This document shows positions 8,757 to 17,970 of a stretch of 58,260 bases of DNA, in pieces (within the stretch, counting starts at the first letter, position 1; each line of letters begins with the position of its first letter). Below the pieces are notes generated by a model. It saw nothing but the letters and a program-made list of their open reading frames with translations. It made no database searches and had not been told where the DNA came from. This stretch comes from Vicinamibacterales bacterium (GTDB lineage: Bacteria > Acidobacteriota > Vicinamibacteria > Vicinamibacterales > UBA2999). The position numbers and the translations under genes were made by a program. The DNA lies in the NCBI GenBank assembly GCA_030680175.1, contig JAUXWO010000090.1, positions 73,933 through 132,192 on the forward strand, in the 5' to 3' direction.

Positions 8757-10193
8757 ATGTCCGTCAGCCCGGAATCCGTGTCTGCCCCGTTTCCCCTGCC
8801 GCTCGACCAGTATCCCGGGGCCGACGGCGCCGCGCTCCTCGACCTCATCGCCGCGCGCGCCGAGTTCTACCCGTTCAACATCGCCGCCACCGCGATCTTC
8901 CTGCTGGCCGTCACGCACACGTTCTTCGCCAAGCGCTTCGTGACATGGTCGCACCACGTCCAGGCCCGCCACGACGCCGCGCGCCGCGCCGCCGGCCTCG
9001 CGCCGCGCCTCTCGTTCCCGGCGGAGGTGCTGCACTTCCTCGGCGAGATCGAGGTCGTGTTCGGACTCTGGGTGGTGGCCGTGCTCGCCGCGATCACCGC
9101 GTCGTTCGACTGGGACACGGCCGTCCACTACCTCTCCGATCAGGTCAACTTCACGGAGCCGATGTTCGTGGTCGTCATCATGGCGATCGCGGCCTCGCAT
9201 CCGATCGTCAGCTTCGCGCAGGACGCGCTGCGCCGCGTGGCCGCGCTCGGCGACGGCACGCCCGCGGCGTGGTGGGTGACGATCCTGACGGTGGGCCCGC
9301 TGCTCGGTTCGCTCATCACCGAGCCCGCCGCCATGACGATCAGCGCCGTGCTGCTCGGCCGCCAGTTCTACGCCTGCCGTCCGAGCACGCGGCTCCGTTA
9401 CGCCACACTCGGCCTCCTGTTCTGCAACATCTCGATCGGGGGCACGCTGACACACTTCGCGGCGCCGCCCGTGTTGATGGTGGCGCGCACCTGGGATTGG
9501 TCGCTCGGCTTCATGGCCGCGAACTTCGGCTGGAAGGCCTGCGTCGCGATCGGGGTGGCCAACCTGACGTACTACCTGGTGTTCCGCCAGGAACTGGACA
9601 GCCTGGCCGCGAACCGCGACCTCGCCGTGCACGAGCAGGTCGCCGCCGCCCCCGCGACGGAGGACGTGCCGGCCTGGGTGGTCCTGGCGCACATGGCCGC
9701 ACTCGCCTGGACGGTCGCCTTCGCCCACTACCCGGTGCTCTTCGTCGGCGGCTTCCTCTTCTTCCTTGGCTTCGCGGCGACGACCGCGCCCTATCAGACG
9801 CCGATCGACCTGAAGCCCCCCATGCTCGTCGGGTTCTTCCTGGCGGGCCTCGTGATCCACGGCGGCCTGCAGGGCTGGTGGATCGCGCCCACACTCGGCG
9901 CGCTGACGGACGTCCCGCTCTTCGCCGGCGCCGTCATGCTCACCGCGTTCAACGACAACGCGCTCATCACCTACCTGGCGACGCTGGTGCCCGACCTGAA
10001 CGAGGCGCTCAAGTACGCGATCGTCGCGGGGGCGGTCACCGGTGGCGGGCTGACCGTAATCGCGAACGCCCCGAACCCGGCGGGACAGGCCCTCCTGTCG
10101 AGGTACTTCGACGGCGGCATCTCTCCCCCCGGCCTCCTGGCCGGTGCGCTGGTGCCGACGTTCATCTCGGCGGCCTGTTACCTGCTGCTGTGA
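8757..10193 (+). CDS. Putative Na+/H+ antiporter (Na_H_antiport_3 / PF07399 type)
   Basis: 478 residues, about 11-12 membrane helices. The sequence resembles the putative Na+/H+ antiporter family PF07399 (formerly DUF1504): LHFLGEIEVVFGLW, VNFTEPMFVVVIMAIAASHP, LGSLITEPAAMTISAVLL, CNISIGGTLTHFAAPPVLMV and LTAFNDNALITYLATLVPDL. The discontinuous TEPA and NDNA stretches are like those in ArsB/NhaD-type transporters. Start ATG 8757 has a weak purine-rich site upstream and a TACAGT -10-like box at 8711-8716, so it may have its own promoter, 62 bp after mnhG. The family is confident; the transported ion is inferred from the family name and neighbours. Confidence 0.8.
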   Translation: MSVSPESVSAPFPLPLDQYPGADGAALLDLIAARAEFYPFNIAATAIFLLAVTHTFFAKRFVTWSHHVQARHDAARRAAGLAPRLSFPAEVLHFLGEIEVVFGLWVVAVLAAITASFDWDTAVHYLSDQVNFTEPMFVVVIMAIAASHPIVSFAQDALRRVAALGDGTPAAWWVTILTVGPLLGSLITEPAAMTISAVLLGRQFYACRPSTRLRYATLGLLFCNISIGGTLTHFAAPPVLMVARTWDWSLGFMAANFGWKACVAIGVANLTYYLVFRQELDSLAANRDLAVHEQVAAAPATEDVPAWVVLAHMAALAWTVAFAHYPVLFVGGFLFFLGFAATTAPYQTPIDLKPPMLVGFFLAGLVIHGGLQGWWIAPTLGALTDVPLFAGAVMLTAFNDNALITYLATLVPDLNEALKYAIVAGAVTGGGLTVIANAPNPAGQALLSRYFDGGISPPGLLAGALVPTFISAACYLLL

Positions 10194-10238
10194 CGTGATA
10201 GAACTGGCGGATGCGATCGACCGCATCCGCATCGCCGG

Positions 10239-10266
10239 GCAGGCCGCTTCGATCGGAGCGGCCTGC
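10239..10266 (+). promoter_or_regulatory. Perfect 10-bp stem-loop directly before the GTG of the TPR gene
   Basis: GCAGGCCGCT (10239-10248) and AGCGGCCTGC (10257-10266) pair perfectly around an 8-nt loop. The GTG at 10267 follows the last paired base. There is no U-run, so it is a poor intrinsic terminator; it could limit translation or stabilise the upstream mRNA. A smaller inverted repeat (GATGCG/CGCATC) lies just before it. Confidence 0.5.
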
Positions 10267-11385
10267 GTGACCGACCATCCCCCCAGTCCCCCCAGCACCC
10301 CGGGCCCGCCGGTCCACGTGTACGTGCTGGTGGCGGCTGCGCTCGCGGCCATGTTCGCCGGGACGACCTGGCTCGGCCGCGAGTATCACGACACCAAGGC
10401 CGCGCGCGCGGACGCGCACTTCACCCGCGGGCGGGTGCTGCTCGACGCCGGCGATGCCGAGGGCGGCATCATCGAACTCCGCGCTGCCGTCACGCTCGAC
10501 CGCGGCAATCCGGACTACGCACGGCGGCTGGCGCGGGCGCTCATCGCGGCCGGTGCGCCGCGCGAGGCGCAGACCTACCTCGACGGCGTGCTCGCCGCCG
10601 ATCCGACAAGCGGACTCGCCAACCTCACCCAGGCACAGGTCGCGCGCGCCCTCGATGATCCCGACGCGGCGGAGGCGTACTACCAGCGGGCCTGGTTCGG
10701 CGTCTGGCCCGAGGGCCAGCAGCAGCGCGCGCTCGTGGGCTTCGAACTCGCCGAGTACCTGCTCAGCCGGGGCGAGACCACGCGCGCGGTGGGGGTGTTG
10801 TCCCAGCTGTCGACGGATATGCCGGACACCCCGCGCCTTCTCGTCCGGCTCGGCGGGCTGCTCCTCGAGGCCGGCGCCGCCGCCGACGCCGTCCCGGCCC
10901 TCGAACGCGCGGTCGAGCGGGACGCGGAGAACGCCGAAGCCTGGCGGACGCTCGCCAGCGCGCAGTTCGTGACCCGGAACTACGCCACGGCGCGGCTCGC
11001 GGCCCTGCGCGCCAGTGAGCTGGCGCCCGAGGATGGCGATGCGCGGCGCATCGCGGACACGAGTGCGGCCGTGCTCCGCCTCGACCCCGGCCAGCCACGC
11101 CTGGCCACGCGCGAGCGCTTGCGCCGCTGGCAGCTGATGCTGCAGCTGGCCGCCGAGGCCTACGACGCGTGCCTGCCCCAGCCCGAGGATCCGCCGGGCC
11201 CCCTGCGCACGCAGGCGAACACGCTGCTGGCGCTCCGGGTGACGGCGGTGGACGAAGAGGTGGTGCTGCCGGTCATCGAGCAGCTCTGGCAGGACCGCGC
11301 GGCCCGCTGCCCCGTGGTGCCGGAGGCCTTCACCGCCCTGTCGCTCGTGCTTGACGCGCTCGCCTCGCGGGAGACCGCCCGGTGA
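10267..11385 (+). CDS. Membrane-anchored TPR-repeat protein
   Basis: 372 residues. After a short Pro-rich stretch (HPPSPPSTPGPPVH) there is one N-terminal membrane helix (VYVLVAAALAAMFAGTTWLG), then tetratricopeptide-type helical pairs across residues 40-270 (for example HFTRGRVLLDAGDAEGGIIE, then AVTLDRGNPDYARRLARALIAAG). It is probably a periplasm-facing scaffold. The GTG at 10267 is chosen because upstream in-frame codons translate the stem-loop; GTG 10197 is the alternative. It lies between two ion transporters and overlaps the ClC gene by GTGA, so it is co-translated with it, but no direct role in transport can be read from the sequence. Confidence 0.7.
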   Translation: MTDHPPSPPSTPGPPVHVYVLVAAALAAMFAGTTWLGREYHDTKAARADAHFTRGRVLLDAGDAEGGIIELRAAVTLDRGNPDYARRLARALIAAGAPREAQTYLDGVLAADPTSGLANLTQAQVARALDDPDAAEAYYQRAWFGVWPEGQQQRALVGFELAEYLLSRGETTRAVGVLSQLSTDMPDTPRLLVRLGGLLLEAGAAADAVPALERAVERDAENAEAWRTLASAQFVTRNYATARLAALRASELAPEDGDARRIADTSAAVLRLDPGQPRLATRERLRRWQLMLQLAAEAYDACLPQPEDPPGPLRTQANTLLALRVTAVDEEVVLPVIEQLWQDRAARCPVVPEAFTALSLVLDALASRETAR

Positions 11386-13106
11386 AAGCGCCCTACACCC
11401 TCGCCGACTTCCGGCCGACGTGGCGGCTCGGGGACACCCAGCGGTACCTCCTGCTGTCGATCCTGATCGGGATCTTCGCCGGGCTCCTCGTCACGGTCTT
11501 CCACGTGTCCATCGACATGCTCTCGTGGCGCGTGCTGGGCACGCCGATCGGCGCCAATCCCTGGGCGACCGTCCTCGGGCCGGCCGTCGGCGCGACGGCC
11601 GCCGCCTGGCTCGTCAGGCTGGGGATTCCCTCGGCGCAGGGCTCCGGCATCACGTACACGAAGTCGGCCATCTACGTCTCGGACGGCTACATCCCGTCGA
11701 GCAGCGTCTTCGGGAAGTTCCTGGCGTGTGCGCTCTCGATCGGATCGGGCGCGCCGCTCGGCCCCGAGGATCCCGCGCTGCAGATGGGCGCCGGTGTCGC
11801 GTCGCGCCTCGGCCGGACGCTGCGGCTCTCGCGCGACCACATGCGGCAGATCGCGCCTGTCGGCGCCGCGGCAGGCATCGCCGCCGCGTTCAACACGCCC
11901 ATCACGGCCGTGCTGTTCGTCATCGAGGAGGTGCTGTCGGGCTGGGATGCCGGGGTGCTCGGCTCGATTGTGCTCGCCGCGGTCTCGGCCTCGGTGGTGA
12001 CGCGCACCTTCCTCGGCGACGAGCCGCTCTTCCAGGTCCCGCGGTTCACGCTGACGGACCCGTCGGAACTCCTCCTGTACGCCGGGATTGGGCTGGCCGG
12101 CGGCCTCGCGGGTGCGCTCTACACGCGCGGGCTGCTGACACTCCGCGCGCGCGCGCGCCGCGCCTCGCCGTGGACGACGCCGCTGCTCCCACTGGCCGCC
12201 GGACTGGCGGTCGGCGTCACCGGTTTGTTGCTGCCGCAGGTCCTCGGCGCGGGCTACGGTGCCATCGACGCGGCGCTGCACGATGAGTTCCCCTGGGGGC
12301 TGCTGCTCGCGCTCGGCGTGGCCAAGGCCATCCTGACCGCGGTGTGCTTCTCGGCGGGCGTGCCCGGCGGGCTCTTCGCGCCCACGCTCTTCGTCGGCGC
12401 GATGCTCGGCGGCGGCATCGGCGGCCTCGCGGCCGGTTACTGGCCTGCGCCGACGAGCCCGGCCAGCGCCTACGTGCTCGTCGGCATGGGCACGTTCTTC
12501 GCCGCGGTCTTCCGCACGCCGATGACGTCCATCTTCATGGTGTTCGAGGTGAGCGCCACCTACGTCATCATCCTGCCCGTGATGGTGGCCAACACCGTCG
12601 CGTACCTCGTGTCGCGCAGCCTGCAGACCCAGTCGCTCTTCGAGGGGCTCACCCGGCAGGACGGGGCGCGGTTCCCGACCGCCGAGGGCCGCGAACGGCG
12701 GACACGGCCGGTCGAACGGTTGATGGCGGCCGCCGACTACCCGCGCGCCCCCCGCACGGCAACGCTCGGCGACGCGCGGCGCCTCAAGGCCGGCGCGGCG
12801 CTCGACTTCCTGATCGTGGATGGGGGGGAGACCGGCGAACAGCTCGTGCGGGTGCCCGCGGACCCGGCCCCGCCCGACGAGACGCCACTCGACGATCTCG
12901 CGCGCCAGCACGCGCTCGAGGAACTCCACCCCGACGATCGCCTCGACGACGCGCTGGAGTTGCTCGGCGATCACCCGGTGATCGCCGTCGTGGGCCGCGG
13001 CGCGCCGACGCGCGTGCTCGGCGTGCTTCGCCGCGAGCACGTGCTGGCCGCCTACGGCCTCACCGCGCCGCCCCGGCCGGTCAGCGAGACACGCGCCGCC
13101 ACGTAA
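11382..13106 (+). CDS. clcA: ClC-family Cl-/H+ exchanger with C-terminal CBS-like region
   Basis: 574 residues. The chloride-binding segments are present in order: GSGIT (87-91), GPEDPALQ (127-134, with the gating Glu129), GIAAAFNTPITAVLFVIEEV (165-184) and GVPGGLFAPTLFVGAMLGGG. The gating glutamate, and a glutamate in FVIEE at the place of the inner proton-pathway Glu203 of E. coli ClC, argue for an H+/Cl- exchanger rather than a channel. The last 150 residues resemble a divergent CBS pair (FLIVDGG and VIAVVGRGAPTRVLGVLRRE). The GTG start overlaps the TPR stop. The 3' end overlaps the convergent lipoprotein gene by 26 bp. Confidence 0.92.
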   Translation: MKAPYTLADFRPTWRLGDTQRYLLLSILIGIFAGLLVTVFHVSIDMLSWRVLGTPIGANPWATVLGPAVGATAAAWLVRLGIPSAQGSGITYTKSAIYVSDGYIPSSSVFGKFLACALSIGSGAPLGPEDPALQMGAGVASRLGRTLRLSRDHMRQIAPVGAAAGIAAAFNTPITAVLFVIEEVLSGWDAGVLGSIVLAAVSASVVTRTFLGDEPLFQVPRFTLTDPSELLLYAGIGLAGGLAGALYTRGLLTLRARARRASPWTTPLLPLAAGLAVGVTGLLLPQVLGAGYGAIDAALHDEFPWGLLLALGVAKAILTAVCFSAGVPGGLFAPTLFVGAMLGGGIGGLAAGYWPAPTSPASAYVLVGMGTFFAAVFRTPMTSIFMVFEVSATYVIILPVMVANTVAYLVSRSLQTQSLFEGLTRQDGARFPTAEGRERRTRPVERLMAAADYPRAPRTATLGDARRLKAGAALDFLIVDGGETGEQLVRVPADPAPPDETPLDDLARQHALEELHPDDRLDDALELLGDHPVIAVVGRGAPTRVLGVLRREHVLAAYGLTAPPRPVSETRAAT

Positions 13107-13608
13107 GCGTCGCCATCACCCGGCCCTCTTCCACGACAGAGAGGCGCAGCACATCCCCCTGCAGGTCGTAGTGGCGCCACTCGCCCGGCGGCGCGGCATC
13201 CGGAATCAACCGATCGGCCGGCACCCGGGGCTGCAGGCCGATATACGCCAGCTGCCCGCGGTCGGGCGACGCCTTCGCCAGGAAGTCGACGAGCACCACG
13301 CGGGGCGGCGTCACGGCCGGATCCGTCGGCGCCAGCTCGACGTGCACCGTGATGTTGGCGAACTCGTCGTACGTCAGCTCCCCGCTCGCCGCCCGCGGCA
13401 CGAGCCGCCCCTCGCGCTGCACCTCGAGCGACACGAGAGTCCAGCGGCCCAGCAGTTCCTGATCCGGCCGGACAGCGGCCGGCGTCGACGGTGTCGTCTG
13501 CACCCGGCCCGTGGAGCCGCCGCAGGATGCGAGCGCGATCACCGAGAGCAGCACGAGCAGCCGCCTCGCGGCGCGGCCCGCGCCCGGGCGGTCGAGTACA
13601 GGTGTCAT
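13081..13608 (-). CDS. Lipoprotein, lipocalin-like fold suspected
   Basis: 175 residues from the ATG complementing 13606-13608. The N-terminus has Arg residues, a hydrophobic stretch and a lipobox (VIALASCGG, Cys at about 30). The mature part begins QELLGRWTLVSLEVQREGRL and has alternating beta-like strands ending LQGDVLRLSVVEEGRVMATL, which resembles lipocalin-like (lipocalin_5 type) domains. The ligand is unknown. It converges on the ClC gene and diverges from namZ. Confidence 0.65.
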   Translation of the reverse strand: MTPVLDRPGAGRAARRLLVLLSVIALASCGGSTGRVQTTPSTPAAVRPDQELLGRWTLVSLEVQREGRLVPRAASGELTYDEFANITVHVELAPTDPAVTPPRVVLVDFLAKASPDRGQLAYIGLQPRVPADRLIPDAAPPGEWRHYDLQGDVLRLSVVEEGRVMATLTWRRVSR

Positions 13609-13663
13609 CCGTTCAGCATGCCGCTTCGCCCTCCCCGGGGCAAGGGGAACCGGACCGCGACGG

Positions 13664-13669
13664 TATAAT
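13664..13669 (+). promoter_or_regulatory. Consensus -10 TATAAT, 6 nt before the namZ GTG
   Basis: A perfect TATAAT is followed by CGGCAC and then GTG at 13676. Initiation 7 nt after the -10 would put +1 on the start codon, a leaderless arrangement. No good -35 hexamer is seen. Confidence 0.6.
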
Positions 13670-13675
13670 CGGCAC

Positions 13676-14842
13676 GTGTCCGTGACGCTCGGCTCCACCC
13701 TCCTGCTCGCCTCGGGCCGTCTCCGCGGCCTGCGCGTCGGCATCGTCGCCAACCCGGCCTCCATCGACCACGAGTACCGGCACATCGTCGATCGCCTGGC
13801 GGACGCGCACGACGTCCGCCTGGCGGCGATCTTCGGCCCGCAGCACGGCTTCCGCTCGGACGTGCAGGACAACATGATCGAGACGCCGCACGGGCAGGAT
13901 GCCACGCGGCGCATCCCCATCTACTCCCTCTATAGCGACACGCGCGAGCCCGCGCCCGAGATGCTGGAGGGGCTCGATGCCCTGGTCATCGACCTGCAGG
14001 ACATCGGCGCGCGCATCTACACGTACATCTACACGATGGCCAACTGCCTGCGTGCGTGCCAGCGCCACGGCATCCACGTGATCATCTGCGATCGGCCGAA
14101 CCCGATCGGCGGCATCGGCGTCGAGGGCCCCACGCTCGAGGCGGGCTACGAGTCGTTCGTCGGGCAGTTTCCCATCCCGATGCGCCACGGCATGACCATC
14201 GGGGAACTGGCCCGGTGCTTCAACGAGCACTTCGCGATTGGCGCGGACCTCGAGGTCGTGCCGATGACCGGCTGGCAGCGCGGGATGTACTGGGACGAGA
14301 CGGGCCTCCCCTGGGTGATGCCCTCCCCGAACATCCCGACGCTCGAGAGCGCCGTCGTCTATCCCGGCACCGTCCTCTTCGAGGGGACACTCGCGTCGGA
14401 GGGCCGCGGGACGACGCGCCCGTTCGAGCTCATCGGCGCGCCGTGGATCGAGCCGGAACGTTTCGCCGCCGGCCTCAATCAGCGCGCGCTGCCCGGCGTG
14501 CACTTCCGTCCCGTGGTCTTCGAGCCCACGTTCCAGAAGCACGCGCGCACGACATGCGGCGGCTGCCAGGTGCACGTCACCGATCGCCGCCAGTTCCGGC
14601 CCGTGGCCACCGGTGTCGCCGTGCTCGAGGCCGTGCGCGCGGCGGATCCGTCGAGCTTCGCCTGGCGGCCGCCCCCGTACGAATACGAGGCGCGCCTCCA
14701 GCCGATCGACATCCTCGCAGGTTCGCCCGCGCTGCGGGAGGCGATCGACCGCGGCGTGCCGGCCGCCGACATCGCGGCCGGATGGGCCGAAGCCTCCGAC
14801 GCGTTCCAGTCCCTCAGGACGCCTTTTCTTCACTACACATGA
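13676..14842 (+). CDS. namZ: Exo-beta-N-acetylmuramidase NamZ family (DUF1343)
   Basis: 388 residues of the DUF1343/NamZ family, which releases terminal MurNAc from peptidoglycan fragments. Family motifs include GLRVGIVANPASID, IFGPQHGFRSDVQDNM, LVIDLQDIGARIYTYIYTM, DRPNPIGG, VEGP, PMRHGMTIGELA, SPNIPTLESAVVYPGTVLFE and SEGRGTTRPFELIGAPW. No signal peptide is seen from GTG 13676; a start further upstream would run through the TATAAT box. The final ATGA overlaps the next gene. Role in wall recycling is inferred from the family. Confidence 0.88.
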   Translation: MSVTLGSTLLLASGRLRGLRVGIVANPASIDHEYRHIVDRLADAHDVRLAAIFGPQHGFRSDVQDNMIETPHGQDATRRIPIYSLYSDTREPAPEMLEGLDALVIDLQDIGARIYTYIYTMANCLRACQRHGIHVIICDRPNPIGGIGVEGPTLEAGYESFVGQFPIPMRHGMTIGELARCFNEHFAIGADLEVVPMTGWQRGMYWDETGLPWVMPSPNIPTLESAVVYPGTVLFEGTLASEGRGTTRPFELIGAPWIEPERFAAGLNQRALPGVHFRPVVFEPTFQKHARTTCGGCQVHVTDRRQFRPVATGVAVLEAVRAADPSSFAWRPPPYEYEARLQPIDILAGSPALREAIDRGVPAADIAAGWAEASDAFQSLRTPFLHYT

Positions 14843-15342
14843 CGATGGAACCGGCGCCCCGGCGCTTCGAGCGCACGATCGTGATCCACGCCCGCCCCGC
14901 GCGCGTCATGCGGGCCTTCATCGATCACGCCGACCTCGCGGTCTGGTGGCAGGTGGCGCGCTCGGTCGCGCTGACGAAGCCGCTCGGCACCTACGTCGTC
15001 GACTGGGGGGTGGCCGAGACCCATGACGAGGTGCTCGGCCCGCTCGGCGGCGTCTTCCAGGGGACAGTGATGGAGTACCGCGATGCGCGGGAGCTCTTCG
15101 TCGCCGACGCGCACTGGCTGCCCCCGCAGGGCCTGCCCCTCGGCCCGATGGCGCTCGAGGTCGTCTGCACCGCCGAAGGGCGCGGCGGCATCACGAACCT
15201 CACGGTGCGTCAGAGCGCCGACGAGTCCTCCGAGGTGGAGGAGGCGCGCTGGACGCGCTACTTCGAGGTCATCTCGGCCGGGTGGACCCACGCGCTCGAC
15301 GCCCTGCAGCGCCACCTCGAGGCCGAGACCTACCGTAAATAA
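14839..15342 (+). CDS. SRPBCC / AHSA1-like domain protein
   Basis: 167 residues with the START/Bet v1-like pattern of activator-of-Hsp90 (AHSA1)-type proteins: FERTIVIHARPARVMRAFID, a central KPLGTYVVDWGV, and a C-terminal helix WTRYFEVISAGWTHALDALQ. Such proteins bind hydrophobic ligands; the ligand here is unknown. ATG 14839 overlaps the namZ stop by 4 nt, so the two are probably co-translated. The FAD oxidoreductase follows 12 bp later. Confidence 0.8.
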   Translation: MTMEPAPRRFERTIVIHARPARVMRAFIDHADLAVWWQVARSVALTKPLGTYVVDWGVAETHDEVLGPLGGVFQGTVMEYRDARELFVADAHWLPPQGLPLGPMALEVVCTAEGRGGITNLTVRQSADESSEVEEARWTRYFEVISAGWTHALDALQRHLEAETYRK

Positions 15343-15354
15343 AGGGGCGCAGAG

Positions 15355-16542
15355 ATGAGCGCGACGGCAGACGTCATCATCATCGGCGGCGGCGTGATCG
15401 GCTCCAGTGCGGCGTGGCACCTGCGCCAGGACGGCTTCAACGGACGCATCGTCGTCATCGAGCGCGACCCGACGTACGCGCGGGCCTCTGCCTTCCTGGC
15501 GATGGGCGGCATCCGGCAGCAGTTCTGCACCCCGGTCACGGTGCAGATGGTGCAGTTCAGCGTCGAGCTGTGGAAGCGCTTCGACGCGGGCATGGCCGGG
15601 TCCGGCCATACGCCCCGTGCGTGGTTCCGGCAGCGGGGCTACCTGTTCCTCGCCGATGAGGCCGCCGCCCCCGCGTTGCGCGACCGGTACGAGGCCGAGC
15701 GCCGCGCCGGCGCGCACGTCCGCCTGCTGTCCCGCGACGAACTCCGCCCGCTCGTCCCCGATCTCGTCCTCGACGACATCGTCTTCGGCGTCTTCGGGCC
15801 TGACGACGGGTATGCGAACCCGCGGGAGGTGCTGGCCGGATTCCGCCACGCGGCGGGCGCCGCCGGGGCCGTCTACGTCACGGACGATGTCGCGGAGGTC
15901 ACCCATGCGGGCGGGCGCGTGACCGGCGTCCGGCTCGCAAGTGGCGGCACGTGGTCGGCGCCGCTGGTGGTCAATGCCGCTGGCGCATGGGGCGGGCACG
16001 TGGCGGCACGCGCAGGATTGTCGATCCCGGTGGAACCGCTGCGGCAGATGCTCTTCCGCGCCACGCTTCCGCACCACTGGCCGTACCGCTTCCCGATGGT
16101 GGTCGACCCCTGCGGCGTGCATTGGCGGCACAACGACCCGGTCAACGCGGGCGACGAGGATGGGATCATCGTCGCCTTCACCAAGTGGGATGAGGCACCC
16201 GGCGAGCGCTTCGATGCCGACCAGGATCGATGGGCACGGGAGGTGCATCCAGCGCTTGTGCGCCGGCTCCCCGCGCTTTCCGATCTGCGGGACGCCGTGG
16301 GCTGGGCCGGGCTCTACGAGATGACGCCGGATCACAACCCGGTGATCGGCGAGCACCCGGCGCTCGAGGGCTTCGTCTTTGCGTGCGGCTTCAGCGGCCA
16401 CGGCCTGATGATGTCGCCGGCCACCGGGAAGGTCGTCTCGGAGATCGTCCGCCTGGGCCGATCGGAGACCTTCAACGTGGACCTGTTCGCGCCGGACCGC
16501 TTCGAGCGCGGCGCGCTCGTGCACGACGCCGCCACGATCTGA
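15355..16542 (+). CDS. FAD-dependent amino-acid/sarcosine oxidase-like oxidoreductase (DAO family)
   Basis: 395 residues. Residues 6-20 form the Rossmann dinucleotide motif (DVIIIGGGVIGSSAAWHLR), an acidic residue ends the second strand (IVVIERD), and the C-terminus has the second FAD contact region GLYEMTPDHNPVIGEHPALE followed by FACGFSGHGLMMSPATGK. This matches the DAO superfamily (sarcosine oxidase beta, glycine oxidase, FOXRED1-like). The substrate cannot be told. It is the third gene of the namZ unit and converges on pyk. Confidence 0.85.
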   Translation: MSATADVIIIGGGVIGSSAAWHLRQDGFNGRIVVIERDPTYARASAFLAMGGIRQQFCTPVTVQMVQFSVELWKRFDAGMAGSGHTPRAWFRQRGYLFLADEAAAPALRDRYEAERRAGAHVRLLSRDELRPLVPDLVLDDIVFGVFGPDDGYANPREVLAGFRHAAGAAGAVYVTDDVAEVTHAGGRVTGVRLASGGTWSAPLVVNAAGAWGGHVAARAGLSIPVEPLRQMLFRATLPHHWPYRFPMVVDPCGVHWRHNDPVNAGDEDGIIVAFTKWDEAPGERFDADQDRWAREVHPALVRRLPALSDLRDAVGWAGLYEMTPDHNPVIGEHPALEGFVFACGFSGHGLMMSPATGKVVSEIVRLGRSETFNVDLFAPDRFERGALVHDAATI

Positions 16543-16557
16543 ACGGGGAGTGGCCGA

Positions 16558-17964
16558 TCACACCTTCTTGATCCGGACGAAGTTCGCGTTGGCGCGGGTC
16601 AGGTCGAGGCTCGCGTTCACGAACACGACGGTCGAGCCGGCCGGGAGCCCGCGCTCGCGGATGCGGTCGACGAGGCTGGCCGCCACCTCATCGACATCGC
16701 CCTCGATCGTGGCCGTGAGCGGCACGACGCTGCGCCACAGCGCCAGGCGGCGCGCGATCTCCTCGCGTTCCGTGGCCGCGTAGATCAGCGCGTGCGGGCG
16801 GCGGGCCGACAGCAGTCTCGCCGTGCGCCCTTTGCGCGTGACCGCGACGAGCGCCTCCGCATGGCCCTGATTGGCCAGCATGACCGCGGCATCACACAGG
16901 GCGGGCACGTGGTCCGCGCCCTGCGTGACGGGCGGCGCCAGGCTGGGCAGGCGGATGGACTCGGCCGCGCGGATGATGCTGTCGAGCACCTGCACGGCGC
17001 GCGTCGGGTGCGCGCCGATGGCCGTCTCGCCGGACAGCATGATCGCGTCGGCGCCGCCATCGACCGCACCGGCCGCATCGCTGACCTCCGCGCGCGTCGG
17101 CCGCATCTCCGTCCGCATCGATTCGAGTACCTGGGTCGCGACGATCACCGGCACCCCGCGCAGGCGGCCCATCTGCAGGATCTCGCGCTGCACACGCGGC
17201 ACCTCGGCCATCGGCAGCTCGAGCCCGAGGTCGCCGCGCGCCACCATCACCGCGTCGGCGGCCGCCATCACCTCTTCGAGGCGCGCCACGGCCTCGGGCC
17301 GCTCGATCTTGGCGATGAGCGGCACGTCGGGCCGGCCGGCGCGCTCGGCGAGCTGCCGCGCCCGCCAGAGGTCCCCCGCCGACTGGACGAAGCTGAGCGC
17401 GACGAGATCCACGCCGAGCGCGAGGCCGAAGGCGAGGTCCTCCGCGTCCTTCTCGGTCACCCCGACGGCCGGCAGCGGCACGTTGGGCGCATTGATGCCC
17501 TTGTGCTCGCCGAGCGGCCCGCCGTCCACAATCTCCGTCTCGATCGCGCCGGCCGCACTCGACAGCACGAGCAGCTCGATGCGGCCGTCGTCGAGGAGCA
17601 GGCGATCGCCGGCGGAGACCGCCGTGGCGAGCGGCGCGTAGGTGGTGGACACACGCGTGGCCGTGCCGGCCTCCTCCCCGATCGCGATCGTGAGCCGCTG
17701 TCCAACGACCAGCTCGACGGGTCCGCCGCCGGTGAGGCGCCCCGTGCGGATCTTGGGCCCGCTCAGGTCCTGCAGAATCGCCACGTGCCGGCTGGCGCGC
17801 GCCGCGGACCGGCGCACGCGGTCGAACACCTCCGCGTGCTGCGCGTGGCTGCCGTGCGAGAAGTTGAGCCGGAACACGTCCACGCCGGCCGCGATGAGCG
17901 CGTCGATCGCCTCGTCGGTGCGCGTGGCCGGGCCGAGCGTGGCGATGATTTTGGTGTGTCGCAC
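16558..17964 (-). CDS. pyk: Pyruvate kinase
   Basis: 468 residues; converts phosphoenolpyruvate and ADP to pyruvate and ATP. Motifs: TKIIATLGPATRTDEAIDAL, RLNFSHGSHAQH, DLSGPKIRTG, ALSFVQSAGD, the catalytic PLIAKIERPEAVARLEEV, MVARGDLGLELP, ATQVLESM and MLSGETAIGAHPTRAV. Length is that of a normal pyruvate kinase without an extra C-terminal domain. It starts at GTG (complement 17962-17964), 6 nt from a TAAGCT box, and is divergent from an O-methyltransferase across 28 bp. Confidence 0.96.
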   Translation of the reverse strand: MRHTKIIATLGPATRTDEAIDALIAAGVDVFRLNFSHGSHAQHAEVFDRVRRSAARASRHVAILQDLSGPKIRTGRLTGGGPVELVVGQRLTIAIGEEAGTATRVSTTYAPLATAVSAGDRLLLDDGRIELLVLSSAAGAIETEIVDGGPLGEHKGINAPNVPLPAVGVTEKDAEDLAFGLALGVDLVALSFVQSAGDLWRARQLAERAGRPDVPLIAKIERPEAVARLEEVMAAADAVMVARGDLGLELPMAEVPRVQREILQMGRLRGVPVIVATQVLESMRTEMRPTRAEVSDAAGAVDGGADAIMLSGETAIGAHPTRAVQVLDSIIRAAESIRLPSLAPPVTQGADHVPALCDAAVMLANQGHAEALVAVTRKGRTARLLSARRPHALIYAATEREEIARRLALWRSVVPLTATIEGDVDEVAASLVDRIRERGLPAGSTVVFVNASLDLTRANANFVRIKKV

Positions 17965-17970
17965 GTGACC

